From Bdellovibrio sp. NC01 (GTDB lineage: Bacteria > Bdellovibrionota > Bdellovibrionia > Bdellovibrionales > Bdellovibrionaceae): a stretch of 64,000 nucleotides of DNA. The number at the start of each line of letters is the position of its first letter. Position 1 is the first letter of the stretch. The notes under the pieces are model-generated. The model searched no databases and was not told the DNA's origin. It was given only the letters and a program-made list of their open reading frames with translations. This document shows positions 1 through 8,345 of the stretch, one piece after another. The stretch lies in contig NZ_CP030034.1 of assembly GCF_006874625.1 (NCBI RefSeq), forward strand, positions 2,294,001-2,358,000. Reading direction: 5' to 3'. Made by a program: the position numbers and the translations under genes.

Positions 1-858
1 GCTGACAATCTGCAAATCAGTCAAATTCGCAAACACATCCTCCAAGCGAAGAATCACGAAAATGCTGGATTTCAGAATACTCACTCTGGCCCCGCACGTA
101 TTTTAATTATGGATGAAGATGTACCCTTGGGATTGGATCTTAAGATCTTCCTGACGGATCGTTTCGCAAACAGCGAAGTGTATGTTTATACTAACTTCGG
201 CCAATTGCTTTCCGACCTAGCCGACAAGGATACGCCTAATCGTCAGCAGCTACCGCTGAATTTTGATTTCGTATTTGCAAACTACGAATTATTTGAAATT
301 GAAAAACAAAAACGCTGGGACCAAATTTCCGACTACTTAAAAGAGCGCCACAAACGTGCCGGTCAAGAAATGAAGGAATTGCCTTCACTCTTTATGATTT
401 CGCGTAAAAAAGTTCCTCTTGATGAGATTCGCGAAATTGGTAAGTGGACGAAAGACATTTTCTTCACGCCACTTGATAAAGGATATATCGCTAAAAAGCT
501 TACGAACGAGCAAAGCCGTTTTGCTAATAAAATCCCAGTGACGATTGCTTCTTTAAAAGAGCTTTCTGTTCTTAAAGTCGCAAACCCAGTGGAAATCAGT
601 CAGATCTCAGAAGCTGGCCTAGTCATGAAATACTATCGTGCGATCAGTGTTGGCGCCTTCCGCGAATTTATCTTGTGGCGTCCCGAAGAAACTGAAACAC
701 CGGAAATCATCGGCACTGTGAACTACACCGAAGAAGATCGCGGTGGCAAAGAGTTCTTCCACAACCACTTTGTGTTCTTTGGAATGAAAGATCACTATCT
801 TAAACACATCCGTTTGTGGTTACGCGAAGCTTACATCAAACAAAAAGAAAAAGAGTAG
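1..858 (+). CDS. Receiver-like/PilZ-like protein, 5' end outside window
   Basis: The frame is open from base 1, so the gene begins upstream; the ATG at 109 is internal. The stretch ARILIMDED near residue 32 looks like the first strand and acidic cluster of a response-regulator receiver domain. The strand that should carry the phospho-accepting Asp reads FDFVFANYE, with Asn where Asp is expected, so the receiver is probably not phosphorylated. The last 110 residues hold VEISQISEAGLVMK, resembling the SxxG core of PilZ (cyclic-di-GMP) domains, but the Arg motif is missing and the usual first Asp/Asn is Gln. A signalling adaptor is likely; family assignment is tentative. It converges on copA and shares a terminator with it. 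Confidence 0.55.
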   Translation, partial: ADNLQISQIRKHILQAKNHENAGFQNTHSGPARILIMDEDVPLGLDLKIFLTDRFANSEVYVYTNFGQLLSDLADKDTPNRQQLPLNFDFVFANYELFEIEKQKRWDQISDYLKERHKRAGQEMKELPSLFMISRKKVPLDEIREIGKWTKDIFFTPLDKGYIAKKLTNEQSRFANKIPVTIASLKELSVLKVANPVEISQISEAGLVMKYYRAISVGAFREFILWRPEETETPEIIGTVNYTEEDRGGKEFFHNHFVFFGMKDHYLKHIRLWLREAYIKQKEKE

Positions 859-876
859 TCGCAACGACTACTCTTT
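850..876. terminator. Bidirectional hairpin containing both stop codons
   Basis: A perfect 12-bp inverted repeat with a 3-base loop (CAA) lies between two convergent genes. The TAG stops of both genes sit inside the two arms. Leftward transcripts end in a good U-rich tract (the complement of 841-849); rightward transcripts have a shorter TTT tail. Confidence 0.8.
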
Positions 877-3057
877 AAGTTTGTAGCGCTTCAATAATAA
901 TGAATTCGAAACAACTGACACGGAACTCATAGCCATAGCCGCACCGGCGATAACCGGGTTCAAAAGACCGAACGCTGCCAACGGAATACCCAAGACGTTA
1001 TAGATAAAGGCAAAGAATAAATTCTGACGAATTTTCTTTAACGTCACTTCCGATAAGTGCAAGGCGTGAACGACAGATTGCAAATCATTCTTCATCAAAG
1101 TCACATCGGCAGTTTCGATGGCAACATCCGTACCTGATGACATTGAAAAACTCACGTCCGCCATCGCTAATGCCGGCGCATCATTCACACCATCACCCAC
1201 CATCGCGACGATCTGTTTTTTGCGTTTAAGTCCTACGATAACATTTGCTTTATCCGAAGGCTTCACACCCGCTTTAAAATCAGTAAGACCTGCCTGTTTT
1301 GCGATTTCTCGAGCTGTGCCTTCGTTATCGCCTGTTAACATGATAACTTTCACGCCGCGCGATTGTAACGCATGAATCGCTGCTTTCGAGCTTTGACGAA
1401 TTTTATCAGCGACACCGATATAAGCCAGAATGCGCTCTTCACTCGATAAGACCATGATGGTATTGCCCGACGCTTCTAAATCACCCATCACAGCTTGATC
1501 CAAAAATGCGCCATCAGCACTCCATGCAGCTTGTCCCAAACGATATTTCTTTCCACTCACGACACCTTCAATACCATGACCTTGGCTTGCAGTGAAATTC
1601 TGAATGGGCAACAGAGACAGTTCATTTTTTTTCGCGCGATCCAAAATCGCATGTGCTAATGGATGCGAAGAACCGTTTTCAAGACTGGCGGCAATTTGCA
1701 GGACATCAAGTTCTCGCGCACCAGACACAAGATGGATGCGTGTGACAACCGGTTTACCTTCAGTGATAGTGCCCGTTTTATCTAAGACCAGGACATCGAT
1801 TTTTTCAGCCAACTCTAACGCTTTGGCGTCACGGAATAAAATTCCGGCTTGTGCTGCCTTTCCGATTCCAACCACAACAGCAGTTGGCGTTGCCAATCCT
1901 AAAGCACACGGACAAGCGATCACTAAAACGGACACCGCTGAAACGAAGGCCACCTGCAAATCACCAAGAATCAACCACGTCGCGATAAAAGTTAAGACAG
2001 CAATACCTACAACAACAGGGACGAAAATTCCCGAAACCTTATCGGCCAATCTTTGAATTGGCGCTTTAGAGCCTTGCGCAGCCGTGACTATTTTTATGAT
2101 TTGCGCTAACTGAGTTTTCGCGCCCACCCCCGTCACTTGCACCTTTAACAATCCATCTTGATTGATCGTTGCCGCATACACGTGATCGTCTTTAGATTTC
2201 GCGACCGGCATACTTTCGCCAGTTAGCATTGATTCATCGACGCTCGACGCTCCATCTACCACAACACCGTCAACGGGAATGCCTTCACCATTTTTTACTA
2301 AAACGATATCGCCCGGCTGTAACTCTTCAATCGCGACTTGCACAAAATTTCCGTCTTGTTCACGCAACGCCGTTTTCGGTTGAAGTTTTACTAAACCTTC
2401 AACCGCTTCTGATGTTTTACCTTTGGCGCGACTTTCAAGAAGTTTACCTAAAAGAATTAAAGTAATAACAGCTGTGCTGGCTTCAAAATAAAGGTGATAA
2501 TTTTCCCAACGTGCAAGGATCACAATCACGCTTAACAAATAAGCCATCGAAGTTCCCAATGCGACTAACACGTCCATATTTGCACTCTTATTGCGAAGAG
2601 CATAATAAGCCCCGCGATAAAAACGCCAGCCAATCCAAAACTGCACAGGGGTTGCAAGCAACAACTGCAACCATGCTGGCAAAAACATATGATGTGAGCC
2701 CGTGAACATCATGCCCATCTCAAAAAGAAACGGCAAAGTTAGCACGGCTGAAACTATGAAATGTGTTAGGTCTTTACGATACTCTGCTTGAGCGCGCTCT
2801 TTGATTTCTGCGGCAGAGCTTTCTTCATCGATCGTGAAAGCCTGATAACCAATTTCACGAATCGCTTTAAGAAGTTCATCTGTGTTCGCAACACCATCTG
2901 TGAACTCGACGTGAGCTTGCTCTGTCGCAAAATTGACCTGCGCCTTTACATTCGGGAATGAGTTGAGCGTTTTTTCAATTTTCGCCGCGCAATTCACGCA
3001 CGACATACCGATCAGTTGTAAGTCCGTACTTTGCTTTTCAGATGAAACGATTTCCAT
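868..3057 (-). CDS. copA: Copper-translocating P-type ATPase (CopA-like)
   Basis: A P1B ATPase of about 729 residues that pumps Cu(I) out of the cytoplasm at the expense of ATP. It has an N-terminal heavy-metal domain (GMSCVNC, residues 17-23), the actuator TGES, the membrane metal site CPC near residue 383, the phosphorylation motif DKTGT near 426, the SSHPL motif of the nucleotide domain and the hinge GDGVNDAPA. The last helix carries MSSVSVVSN, the pattern of Cu(I) rather than Zn/Cd pumps. I start at 3057 because AGG lies just upstream; an ATG four codons earlier has no ribosome site. Single N-terminal metal domain. It diverges from a His-rich exported protein that may be a partner. Confidence 0.93.
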   Translation of the reverse strand: MEIVSSEKQSTDLQLIGMSCVNCAAKIEKTLNSFPNVKAQVNFATEQAHVEFTDGVANTDELLKAIREIGYQAFTIDEESSAAEIKERAQAEYRKDLTHFIVSAVLTLPFLFEMGMMFTGSHHMFLPAWLQLLLATPVQFWIGWRFYRGAYYALRNKSANMDVLVALGTSMAYLLSVIVILARWENYHLYFEASTAVITLILLGKLLESRAKGKTSEAVEGLVKLQPKTALREQDGNFVQVAIEELQPGDIVLVKNGEGIPVDGVVVDGASSVDESMLTGESMPVAKSKDDHVYAATINQDGLLKVQVTGVGAKTQLAQIIKIVTAAQGSKAPIQRLADKVSGIFVPVVVGIAVLTFIATWLILGDLQVAFVSAVSVLVIACPCALGLATPTAVVVGIGKAAQAGILFRDAKALELAEKIDVLVLDKTGTITEGKPVVTRIHLVSGARELDVLQIAASLENGSSHPLAHAILDRAKKNELSLLPIQNFTASQGHGIEGVVSGKKYRLGQAAWSADGAFLDQAVMGDLEASGNTIMVLSSEERILAYIGVADKIRQSSKAAIHALQSRGVKVIMLTGDNEGTAREIAKQAGLTDFKAGVKPSDKANVIVGLKRKKQIVAMVGDGVNDAPALAMADVSFSMSSGTDVAIETADVTLMKNDLQSVVHALHLSEVTLKKIRQNLFFAFIYNVLGIPLAAFGLLNPVIAGAAMAMSSVSVVSNSLLLKRYKLKE

Positions 3058-3185
3058 AATTAACCTCACACCCTAGATATACGGCAGAATTTCTCTTCAA
3101 CCCAAGAAGTATATATTTTTTTGGTTTGTCACAAATCTCCAACCTCGCTCCTAGAGTTAAACGAACGATATGCACAGGAGTATTC

Positions 3186-3623
3186 ATGCGTTTGGCCGTC
3201 TCATTTTTTATATTGGTTCTTAGCTTCTCTTTGAATGTCTTTGCTCATGGTGAAGAAAAACCGGGACCTCATGGTGGTCACATCAAAATGCCTGGTGGTT
3301 TCCATACAGAGCTAGAAATGGACCCCCAACAAGGCGCACACATCTTTCTTGTGGATATGAACTTCGAAAATCCCACTGTAAAAGATTCAAGCATCCAAGC
3401 GCGTTTCAAATCCGGAAAAACCGAGATTCCTTTCACGTGTTCTGTGATGGGTGGCAATCATTTCCACTGCGTACCAAGCAAAAAACTACCAGCAAGCGGT
3501 CAATTGCTTATTAAAGCCACTCGTGAAAAATTCGTTGGCAACGAAGTCGCATATGATTTGCCACTGAAAGCTTTCGCCTCCACGGACGCCCCGGCAAAGA
3601 CTGAAGACCATAGCCACCATTAA
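3186..3623 (+). CDS. Exported His-rich protein next to copA
   Basis: About 145 residues with a clear signal peptide ending in FAHG. The mature N-terminus carries HGEEKPGPHGGHIKMPGG, rich in His and Met, and the C-terminus ends in EDHSHH, both suggesting periplasmic metal binding. Two Cys lie in the middle (FTCSVMGG and FHCVP). The start at 3186 follows AGGAG; the frame is open 20 codons further upstream but without a ribosome site. It is divergent from copA across 128 bases, so joint metal control is reasonable. I do not recognise a named family; a copper chaperone or scavenger is an inference from composition and position. Confidence 0.7.
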   Translation: MRLAVSFFILVLSFSLNVFAHGEEKPGPHGGHIKMPGGFHTELEMDPQQGAHIFLVDMNFENPTVKDSSIQARFKSGKTEIPFTCSVMGGNHFHCVPSKKLPASGQLLIKATREKFVGNEVAYDLPLKAFASTDAPAKTEDHSHH

Positions 3624-3702
3624 TATCAGTACTGGCTTATTTGTTTGCCCTTAAAAGCCAAATAAGCCATACCTTCCTCACATCAAACCAGTGAGGATAT
3701 TC

Positions 3703-4281
3703 GTGAAGTTCGTATCTGCTTTAGTTGCGTTGTTTGTTTCCGCTGCCGCGTTTGCCGCTCCCACTCTTGAGCAAGAAGTAGCGGCGCTTAAAGATGCTCC
3801 CCGTGATTATTTCGACACAGGAGCTATCTGCGAAGAAGTGGCACGCCTTGAACTTCAGAATGAATTCCAAGCCCCACAATACAAAGTGCTAACTGGTATT
3901 TCTTATGACAATGGTGATGGCACTGCTGGCGAATTAGACGTGATTGTTTTTGATAACAACACAAACAAAGTTATTAAAATCGCTGAAGTGAAATGCTGGA
4001 ACAAATTGGATGCTGGCCTTGTGAAAGCAAAAAAACAAAGAGCACGTTTCATGGGTTACCGTGCTAACGCGAAAGAGTTGTCTTTCAAAAAAACTCACAG
4101 CACAGAAACTTTCACGAAAGATCAATTCGCTTACGTGAATGACTTCATCACAATCGGCCAACAAGGCGCGGTTGCACGCGGATACGATCGCGAGTTGGAA
4201 TACTCATTACGTGACCTGATGACCTTAAGAGAAATGATGATGAAGTGCCAACACGATGGAAAGTGCGCAAAGCAAAACTAA
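3703..4281 (+). CDS. Exported PD-(D/E)XK nuclease-like protein
   Basis: About 192 residues, GTG start at 3703 preceded by GAGGA; a second GTG four codons upstream overlaps that ribosome site. A signal peptide ends near AAAFAA. The mature protein shows a helix with Glu (CEEVARLELQNEF), then GELDVIVFD, then IAEVKCW: Asp79, Glu95 and Lys97 with the order and spacing of the PD-(D/E)XK catalytic core. A basic helix with Lys-Lys-Gln-Arg follows. Four Cys (43, 98, 182, 188) could form disulfides after export. A secreted or periplasmic DNase would suit a predator, but function is inferred from motif only. Single gene ending at a strong terminator. Confidence 0.65.
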   Translation: MKFVSALVALFVSAAAFAAPTLEQEVAALKDAPRDYFDTGAICEEVARLELQNEFQAPQYKVLTGISYDNGDGTAGELDVIVFDNNTNKVIKIAEVKCWNKLDAGLVKAKKQRARFMGYRANAKELSFKKTHSTETFTKDQFAYVNDFITIGQQGAVARGYDRELEYSLRDLMTLREMMMKCQHDGKCAKQN

Positions 4282-4324
4282 TCCCTAGGATATTTTTGCT
4301 TTTGATTTTCTGGTGTATGAAATA

Positions 4325-4356
4325 AAAAAAGGCTGCCCAAGAGCAGCCTTTTTTAT
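4325..4356. terminator. Bidirectional intrinsic terminator
   Basis: The arms AAAAAGGCTGC and GCAGCCTTTTT surround a 6-base loop, with A-run and T-run on the two sides. It serves the nuclease-like gene from the left and the long queA-to-DUF366 operon from the right. Confidence 0.9.
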
Positions 4357-4378
4357 TAGAACTTTTGAAATTTAAAAA

Positions 4379-4948
4379 CTAAGGCACCGGGCGAACTTTT
4401 TGTGTCGCTTGTACGATCTCACCATACTCAATTTTAAATAGATGCATAAGATCCTCAGCAACGGTCTTTGGATTGAGCTTCAAATCCCCTAAACTTGTCG
4501 TTTTAACTGGCGTGCCTTCGTTCGTTACGTTCATCGCAAAGTGCACCATCACTGACACTGGCGAGCGAGTCGCAATGCTGATTGAAAGCTTGCGGTCTTG
4601 CCAATAAATATCGTCGCCGTTACGTACAAGCTGTTGGCCATTTAAAGCGCCCGCTGCTTTTGTTTGCAAATAATCGCGCACAATAGAGGCAAACAATCTT
4701 TGAATCGCCACACCTGAAAACAGATCGCGATCAAAGATCTCGATGATAAAATGAAGCATTTCATCACTTTCGATCACCGCTTGTGCTAAAAGGTCCTCAC
4801 CATCCACCATGTGAGTAAACGGAATATCACAAGCACCCTGCCAAGAAATAATCGATGGACCTAAGATGCCGTGATCAAGATACGCAAACAACGAACGCAA
4901 TTGACTGCCGTCGTAAGCAAATTTTTTATCAATGAATAATGATTCCAC
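4379..4948 (-). CDS. DUF366 family protein
   Basis: A 189-residue cytosolic protein with the family signatures as I recall them: YDGSQLRSLFAY near the start, GPSIISWQGACDIP, HMVDGEDLLA, MLHFIIEIFD and a QRL segment. The function of DUF366 is unknown. GTG start two bases after queC, whose end supplies an AAGGAG ribosome site, so the two are translationally coupled. It is the last gene of an operon that also holds queA, tgt and queC, which suggests a part in 7-deazaguanine (preQ0/queuosine) metabolism; that is inference from position. Confidence 0.8.
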   Translation of the reverse strand: MESLFIDKKFAYDGSQLRSLFAYLDHGILGPSIISWQGACDIPFTHMVDGEDLLAQAVIESDEMLHFIIEIFDRDLFSGVAIQRLFASIVRDYLQTKAAGALNGQQLVRNGDDIYWQDRKLSISIATRSPVSVMVHFAMNVTNEGTPVKTTSLGDLKLNPKTVAEDLMHLFKIEYGEIVQATQKVRPVP

Positions 4949-4950
4949 GC

Positions 4951-5649
4951 TTAGGCTCCTTTAAAAAGATGGGCTACATCGACACCCGCAGAAGCAAAGG
5001 CACGCTTCGCACGTTGGCAGGATTCACACTGCCCACACCATTGATCGCCCGTAAAATAACATGGCCAGATCAAATCCCATGGTACTTTCAAACCTTGCCC
5101 TAAACGCACGATAGCTGGTTTATCCAAATGAGCGGTGTAACAACCCACCGTCACGTGATTCGCCGTTGAATACCACAACGATTTCGTTGCAGCTTCCAAG
5201 AATTCACGGGAATTATCTGGGAATGTCGCAGCCTCTTCCGCATTGAACCCGGGAATAACGGCATCAGCACCCAACGCTTCTGCATAAGCAGCCGCGATGT
5301 TAATAAAGATCCCATTACGGTTGGGCACCCACACCGACTTTGCTGTGTCGGCTGATTTTTGCAAGTTATCAATTTCAACAGCACTGCCTGTTGGCACTTC
5401 TTGATCTTCAACGATCAAAGACGACTTATTGAAATCTTTAAACCATGTCACATCCATCACTTTGTGTGGGATGTTTAGGTGTTTACAAATTTTCGCAGAT
5501 TGTTCGATTTCTTTTGCCGCAGCTCTTTGACCGTAATTAAACGTCAACGCCAAAACGACTTCATGGCCATGCTTGATGGCTTCAAATACGTTCACCGTCG
5601 AGTCAAGACCCGAGGAAAGAAGGGCAACTACTTTTTTAGATGATCTCAT
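4951..5649 (-). CDS. queC: 7-cyano-7-deazaguanine synthase QueC
   Basis: Converts 7-carboxy-7-deazaguanine to preQ0 with ATP and ammonia, the last step before preQ0 reduction in queuosine synthesis. The 232-residue protein has the PP-loop SSGLDST near residue 13 (family usually SGGxDS) and the zinc-binding cluster CGQCESCQRAK near the C-terminus, plus the conserved FNAEEAATFPDNS segment. Its ATG overlaps the recJ stop as ATGA. queA and tgt of the same pathway lie at the head of the operon; queD, queE and queF are not in this window. Confidence 0.95.
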   Translation of the reverse strand: MRSSKKVVALLSSGLDSTVNVFEAIKHGHEVVLALTFNYGQRAAAKEIEQSAKICKHLNIPHKVMDVTWFKDFNKSSLIVEDQEVPTGSAVEIDNLQKSADTAKSVWVPNRNGIFINIAAAYAEALGADAVIPGFNAEEAATFPDNSREFLEAATKSLWYSTANHVTVGCYTAHLDKPAIVRLGQGLKVPWDLIWPCYFTGDQWCGQCESCQRAKRAFASAGVDVAHLFKGA

Positions 5650-7376
5650 GTCGCAGCCTTTAGATCACGAATAAGAATTTGGATAGATTTCTGACCAGCG
5701 AAGTAATTCCACTGAAGCTCGCCCAAGATATCATAGAATCCAGGAACTGACTGCAGAGTCTCCACTTGTCGAGGTGTCGGAGTAAAGAGCAAAGCTTCCA
5801 TCGAAGTGTGCGTTTCAGGATCAGCCAACTTCAAACGAAGATGCCCGCCTTTCAGTTCGCGTTTCGATAAAACTTCGACTCTAGAAAAATGAATCAACGG
5901 GATCGAGAATCCCGCACCAAAAGGCCCCACGAAATCGTACCACTTCATCAAGCCCGAACTGACTTCTGGCAGTTTTGCTTCGATGTCGTAGTAAATTTCC
6001 AAAGGCTTTGGTTTTTCGCGCAAATCAGAAAAATGCGAAGACAGTCTTTCAACTAGACTTGGCACTTTCGTTTCCGCAATTTCAAAACCCGCCGCCGCCG
6101 AGTGACCACCAAAACGGCTCATCAATTCTGCCGCTGAACCCATCGCTTCAACAAGACAGGCTTCCTGTCCTTGCGGAAGTCGGGCACTGCCGACGATCAT
6201 GCCGTCATCACCCAATGAGCCCACGAACGCCGGTTTGTTGTAAACTTGAGTCAACTTCGTTGCGATCAAACCTACAACACCGCGATGGAAATTTTTAGAA
6301 GCAACGAAAACAAAGTCTTTATGAGGCCACTCTTTAAGTAGTTCTTGAGCTTCTGTTTCCGCATCACTTTGCAATTGCACACGAGTGGAATTGTTCTTCA
6401 TGACCTGACGAACCATATCTCGCGCATTTGCAGGATCTTCTAAAAGGAAAATATCAATTGGCAAGATACCTGATTCCATACGCGACAAAGCATTCAACTT
6501 TGGCGCAAAACGAATCGCAACATCTTGGCTTGTTAAAGGACGACCGGTTAAATCCAACTCTTCAAGTAAAGCTCGAAGTCCTGCTCTTTTAGTTTCAGCA
6601 AGCTTCACCAATCCGTGTTTCACTAACACACGATTGTCGTCAACTAGCGGTACCATATCGGTCAAAGTGCCGATCGTGAAGTAGTCGAGCACTTCTTTCA
6701 AATCCCAATTGTTTTTAGGCAGTTGTGGGTTGTCTTGAAAGTATCTTTTCAAGCCACGGAGCAAGTAAAACGCAACGCCCGCCCCGCACAAATAACCTAA
6801 ACCACTTTCGCAAGTTCCCTGATTCGGGTTCACAACGACAAAGGCATTGGGAATAGTTTCTGTAGGCAAATGGTGATCCGTTAAAATCACATCAACACCC
6901 AACTCCTGGGCGCGATCAACTGCCGCGTGAGCAGTAATACCCACGTCAACGGTGATGATCAAACTTACACCTTGGGCTTTCAACTCTTCCACTGCGTGTG
7001 CGTGAAAGCCGTAACCTTCAGACAGACGCTTCGGTTGATAATGTAGAACGTGTGGGAAACCTAAAGCCAACATGCCCGTTTTTAAAAGAGCTAGACCTGA
7101 AGTTCCATCCAGGTCGAAGTCAGCATAGATGCAGATTTTTTCGCCATTTAAATAGGCCTGGCCTAGACGCTCAAGAGCTTGAGACATCCCCTTTAAAGCA
7201 AGAGGATCTTTCAAATCAGCGAGCTTAGGAAACAAAAGCTTGTCAACTTGTTGAGCCTCAGTGAATCCGCGAGCTGCGAGAAGCTTGCTAATCAGTGTCG
7301 GCCACTGCTGACCTTCCACTGGTGGAGGCGTTGCCACCTCCGTCTCACTTTCTCGCAATTTCCATAACGGATTCAC
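5646..7376 (-). CDS. recJ: Single-stranded-DNA exonuclease RecJ
   Basis: A 576-residue 5'-3' ssDNA exonuclease of the DHH superfamily, used in recombination and mismatch/base-excision repair. Motifs: ADFDLDGTSG near residue 85, TVDVGI near 145, LTDHHLP near 167, and the DHHA1 motif GGHSAAAGFEI near 433; the C-terminal OB-like domain follows. GTG start with GAGG upstream. It sits 17 bases after secF and overlaps queC, inside the sec/queuosine operon. Confidence 0.95.
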   Translation of the reverse strand: MNPLWKLRESETEVATPPPVEGQQWPTLISKLLAARGFTEAQQVDKLLFPKLADLKDPLALKGMSQALERLGQAYLNGEKICIYADFDLDGTSGLALLKTGMLALGFPHVLHYQPKRLSEGYGFHAHAVEELKAQGVSLIITVDVGITAHAAVDRAQELGVDVILTDHHLPTETIPNAFVVVNPNQGTCESGLGYLCGAGVAFYLLRGLKRYFQDNPQLPKNNWDLKEVLDYFTIGTLTDMVPLVDDNRVLVKHGLVKLAETKRAGLRALLEELDLTGRPLTSQDVAIRFAPKLNALSRMESGILPIDIFLLEDPANARDMVRQVMKNNSTRVQLQSDAETEAQELLKEWPHKDFVFVASKNFHRGVVGLIATKLTQVYNKPAFVGSLGDDGMIVGSARLPQGQEACLVEAMGSAAELMSRFGGHSAAAGFEIAETKVPSLVERLSSHFSDLREKPKPLEIYYDIEAKLPEVSSGLMKWYDFVGPFGAGFSIPLIHFSRVEVLSKRELKGGHLRLKLADPETHTSMEALLFTPTPRQVETLQSVPGFYDILGELQWNYFAGQKSIQILIRDLKAAT

Positions 7377-7393
7377 TAAAACCTCAGCGCCGC

Positions 7394-8344
7394 TTACGCA
7401 GCTTTTTTCGACGTCAATCTATCCATCAACAACACGATAGGTGCCGCAACGTAGATTGAAGAGTACGTACCGAATACGATACCGATGCAAATCGCAAAAG
7501 CGATATCAGCCACTGTACCACCAGAGAACAAGTACAAGCACAACGCTGACGTGAATACTGTACCTGAAGTGATCAATGTACGGTGAAGCATATCATTGAT
7601 TGCTTTGTTGATGATGAATTTATAGCCCTTATCGTGGTAATGAGAGTCTGTCTCACGAATACGGTCGAATACCACGATCGTGTCATTCAACGAGTAACCG
7701 ATCAAAGACAAGATCGCCGCCAAGATAGGTACGTTCACTTCTTTACCAACCATAACGAAGATCCCCAAAGTGATCGCAGCGTCATGGAACAAGCAGAATA
7801 CTGCGCCTGGAGCGTATTTGAAATCGAAGCGAACTGCTACGTAGATCAAGATCACAAGCAAGCAATAGAATACCGCAAGCAAACCGTTACGTTTCAACTC
7901 AGCACCTACTTGAGGTCCCACTGTATCTACGCGGCGGATTTCAGGATTGTTCGCAGTGAATTTTGAAAGAACAACTTCTTTAATTTTCGCGATATCCGCA
8001 TTCAAGATGTCATTCGTTTCTTTATCGTTAGCGCCTTGTTTACCTTGGAAACGGATGATGAACTCATCTGTGTCGCCGATAGATTGAACGCCCACTTCAC
8101 CAAGATGCAATTCTTCAACTGCATCACGAACCTGAGCGATTGTTACACCTTTATCAAAGCGAACTTGAAACTCAGTACCACCTTTGAAGTCGATACCGTA
8201 GTTGATTCCGCGTACAGCCAAGAAGCCCAATGAAAGAACCACAAGTAAAACTGAAATACCTGTGAAAAGACCTACTTTACCGACGAAGTCATATTTGCCA
8301 GATGAGTCTGCTGTCGTTTGTTTATTTGCCATTTGTGCACCCAT
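7394..8344 (-). CDS. secF: Protein translocase subunit SecF
   Basis: Partner of SecD in the proton-driven membrane complex that helps pull preproteins through SecYEG. 316 residues, six membrane spans with a periplasmic domain between the first and second. Visible signatures: NYGIDFKGGTEFQV after helix 1, IGYSLNDTIVVFDRIRE, and the late TSGTVFTSALCLYLFSGG. The start at 8344 is coupled to the secD stop (TAATATG); an ATG four codons later is also possible. Confidence 0.95.
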   Translation of the reverse strand: MGAQMANKQTTADSSGKYDFVGKVGLFTGISVLLVVLSLGFLAVRGINYGIDFKGGTEFQVRFDKGVTIAQVRDAVEELHLGEVGVQSIGDTDEFIIRFQGKQGANDKETNDILNADIAKIKEVVLSKFTANNPEIRRVDTVGPQVGAELKRNGLLAVFYCLLVILIYVAVRFDFKYAPGAVFCLFHDAAITLGIFVMVGKEVNVPILAAILSLIGYSLNDTIVVFDRIRETDSHYHDKGYKFIINKAINDMLHRTLITSGTVFTSALCLYLFSGGTVADIAFAICIGIVFGTYSSIYVAAPIVLLMDRLTSKKAA

Positions 8345-8345
8345 A

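Noticed and set aside
1604-2056. A plus-strand frame of about 150 codons inside copA.
   Set aside because: Antisense shadow of the P-type ATPase catalytic part; no motif of its own.
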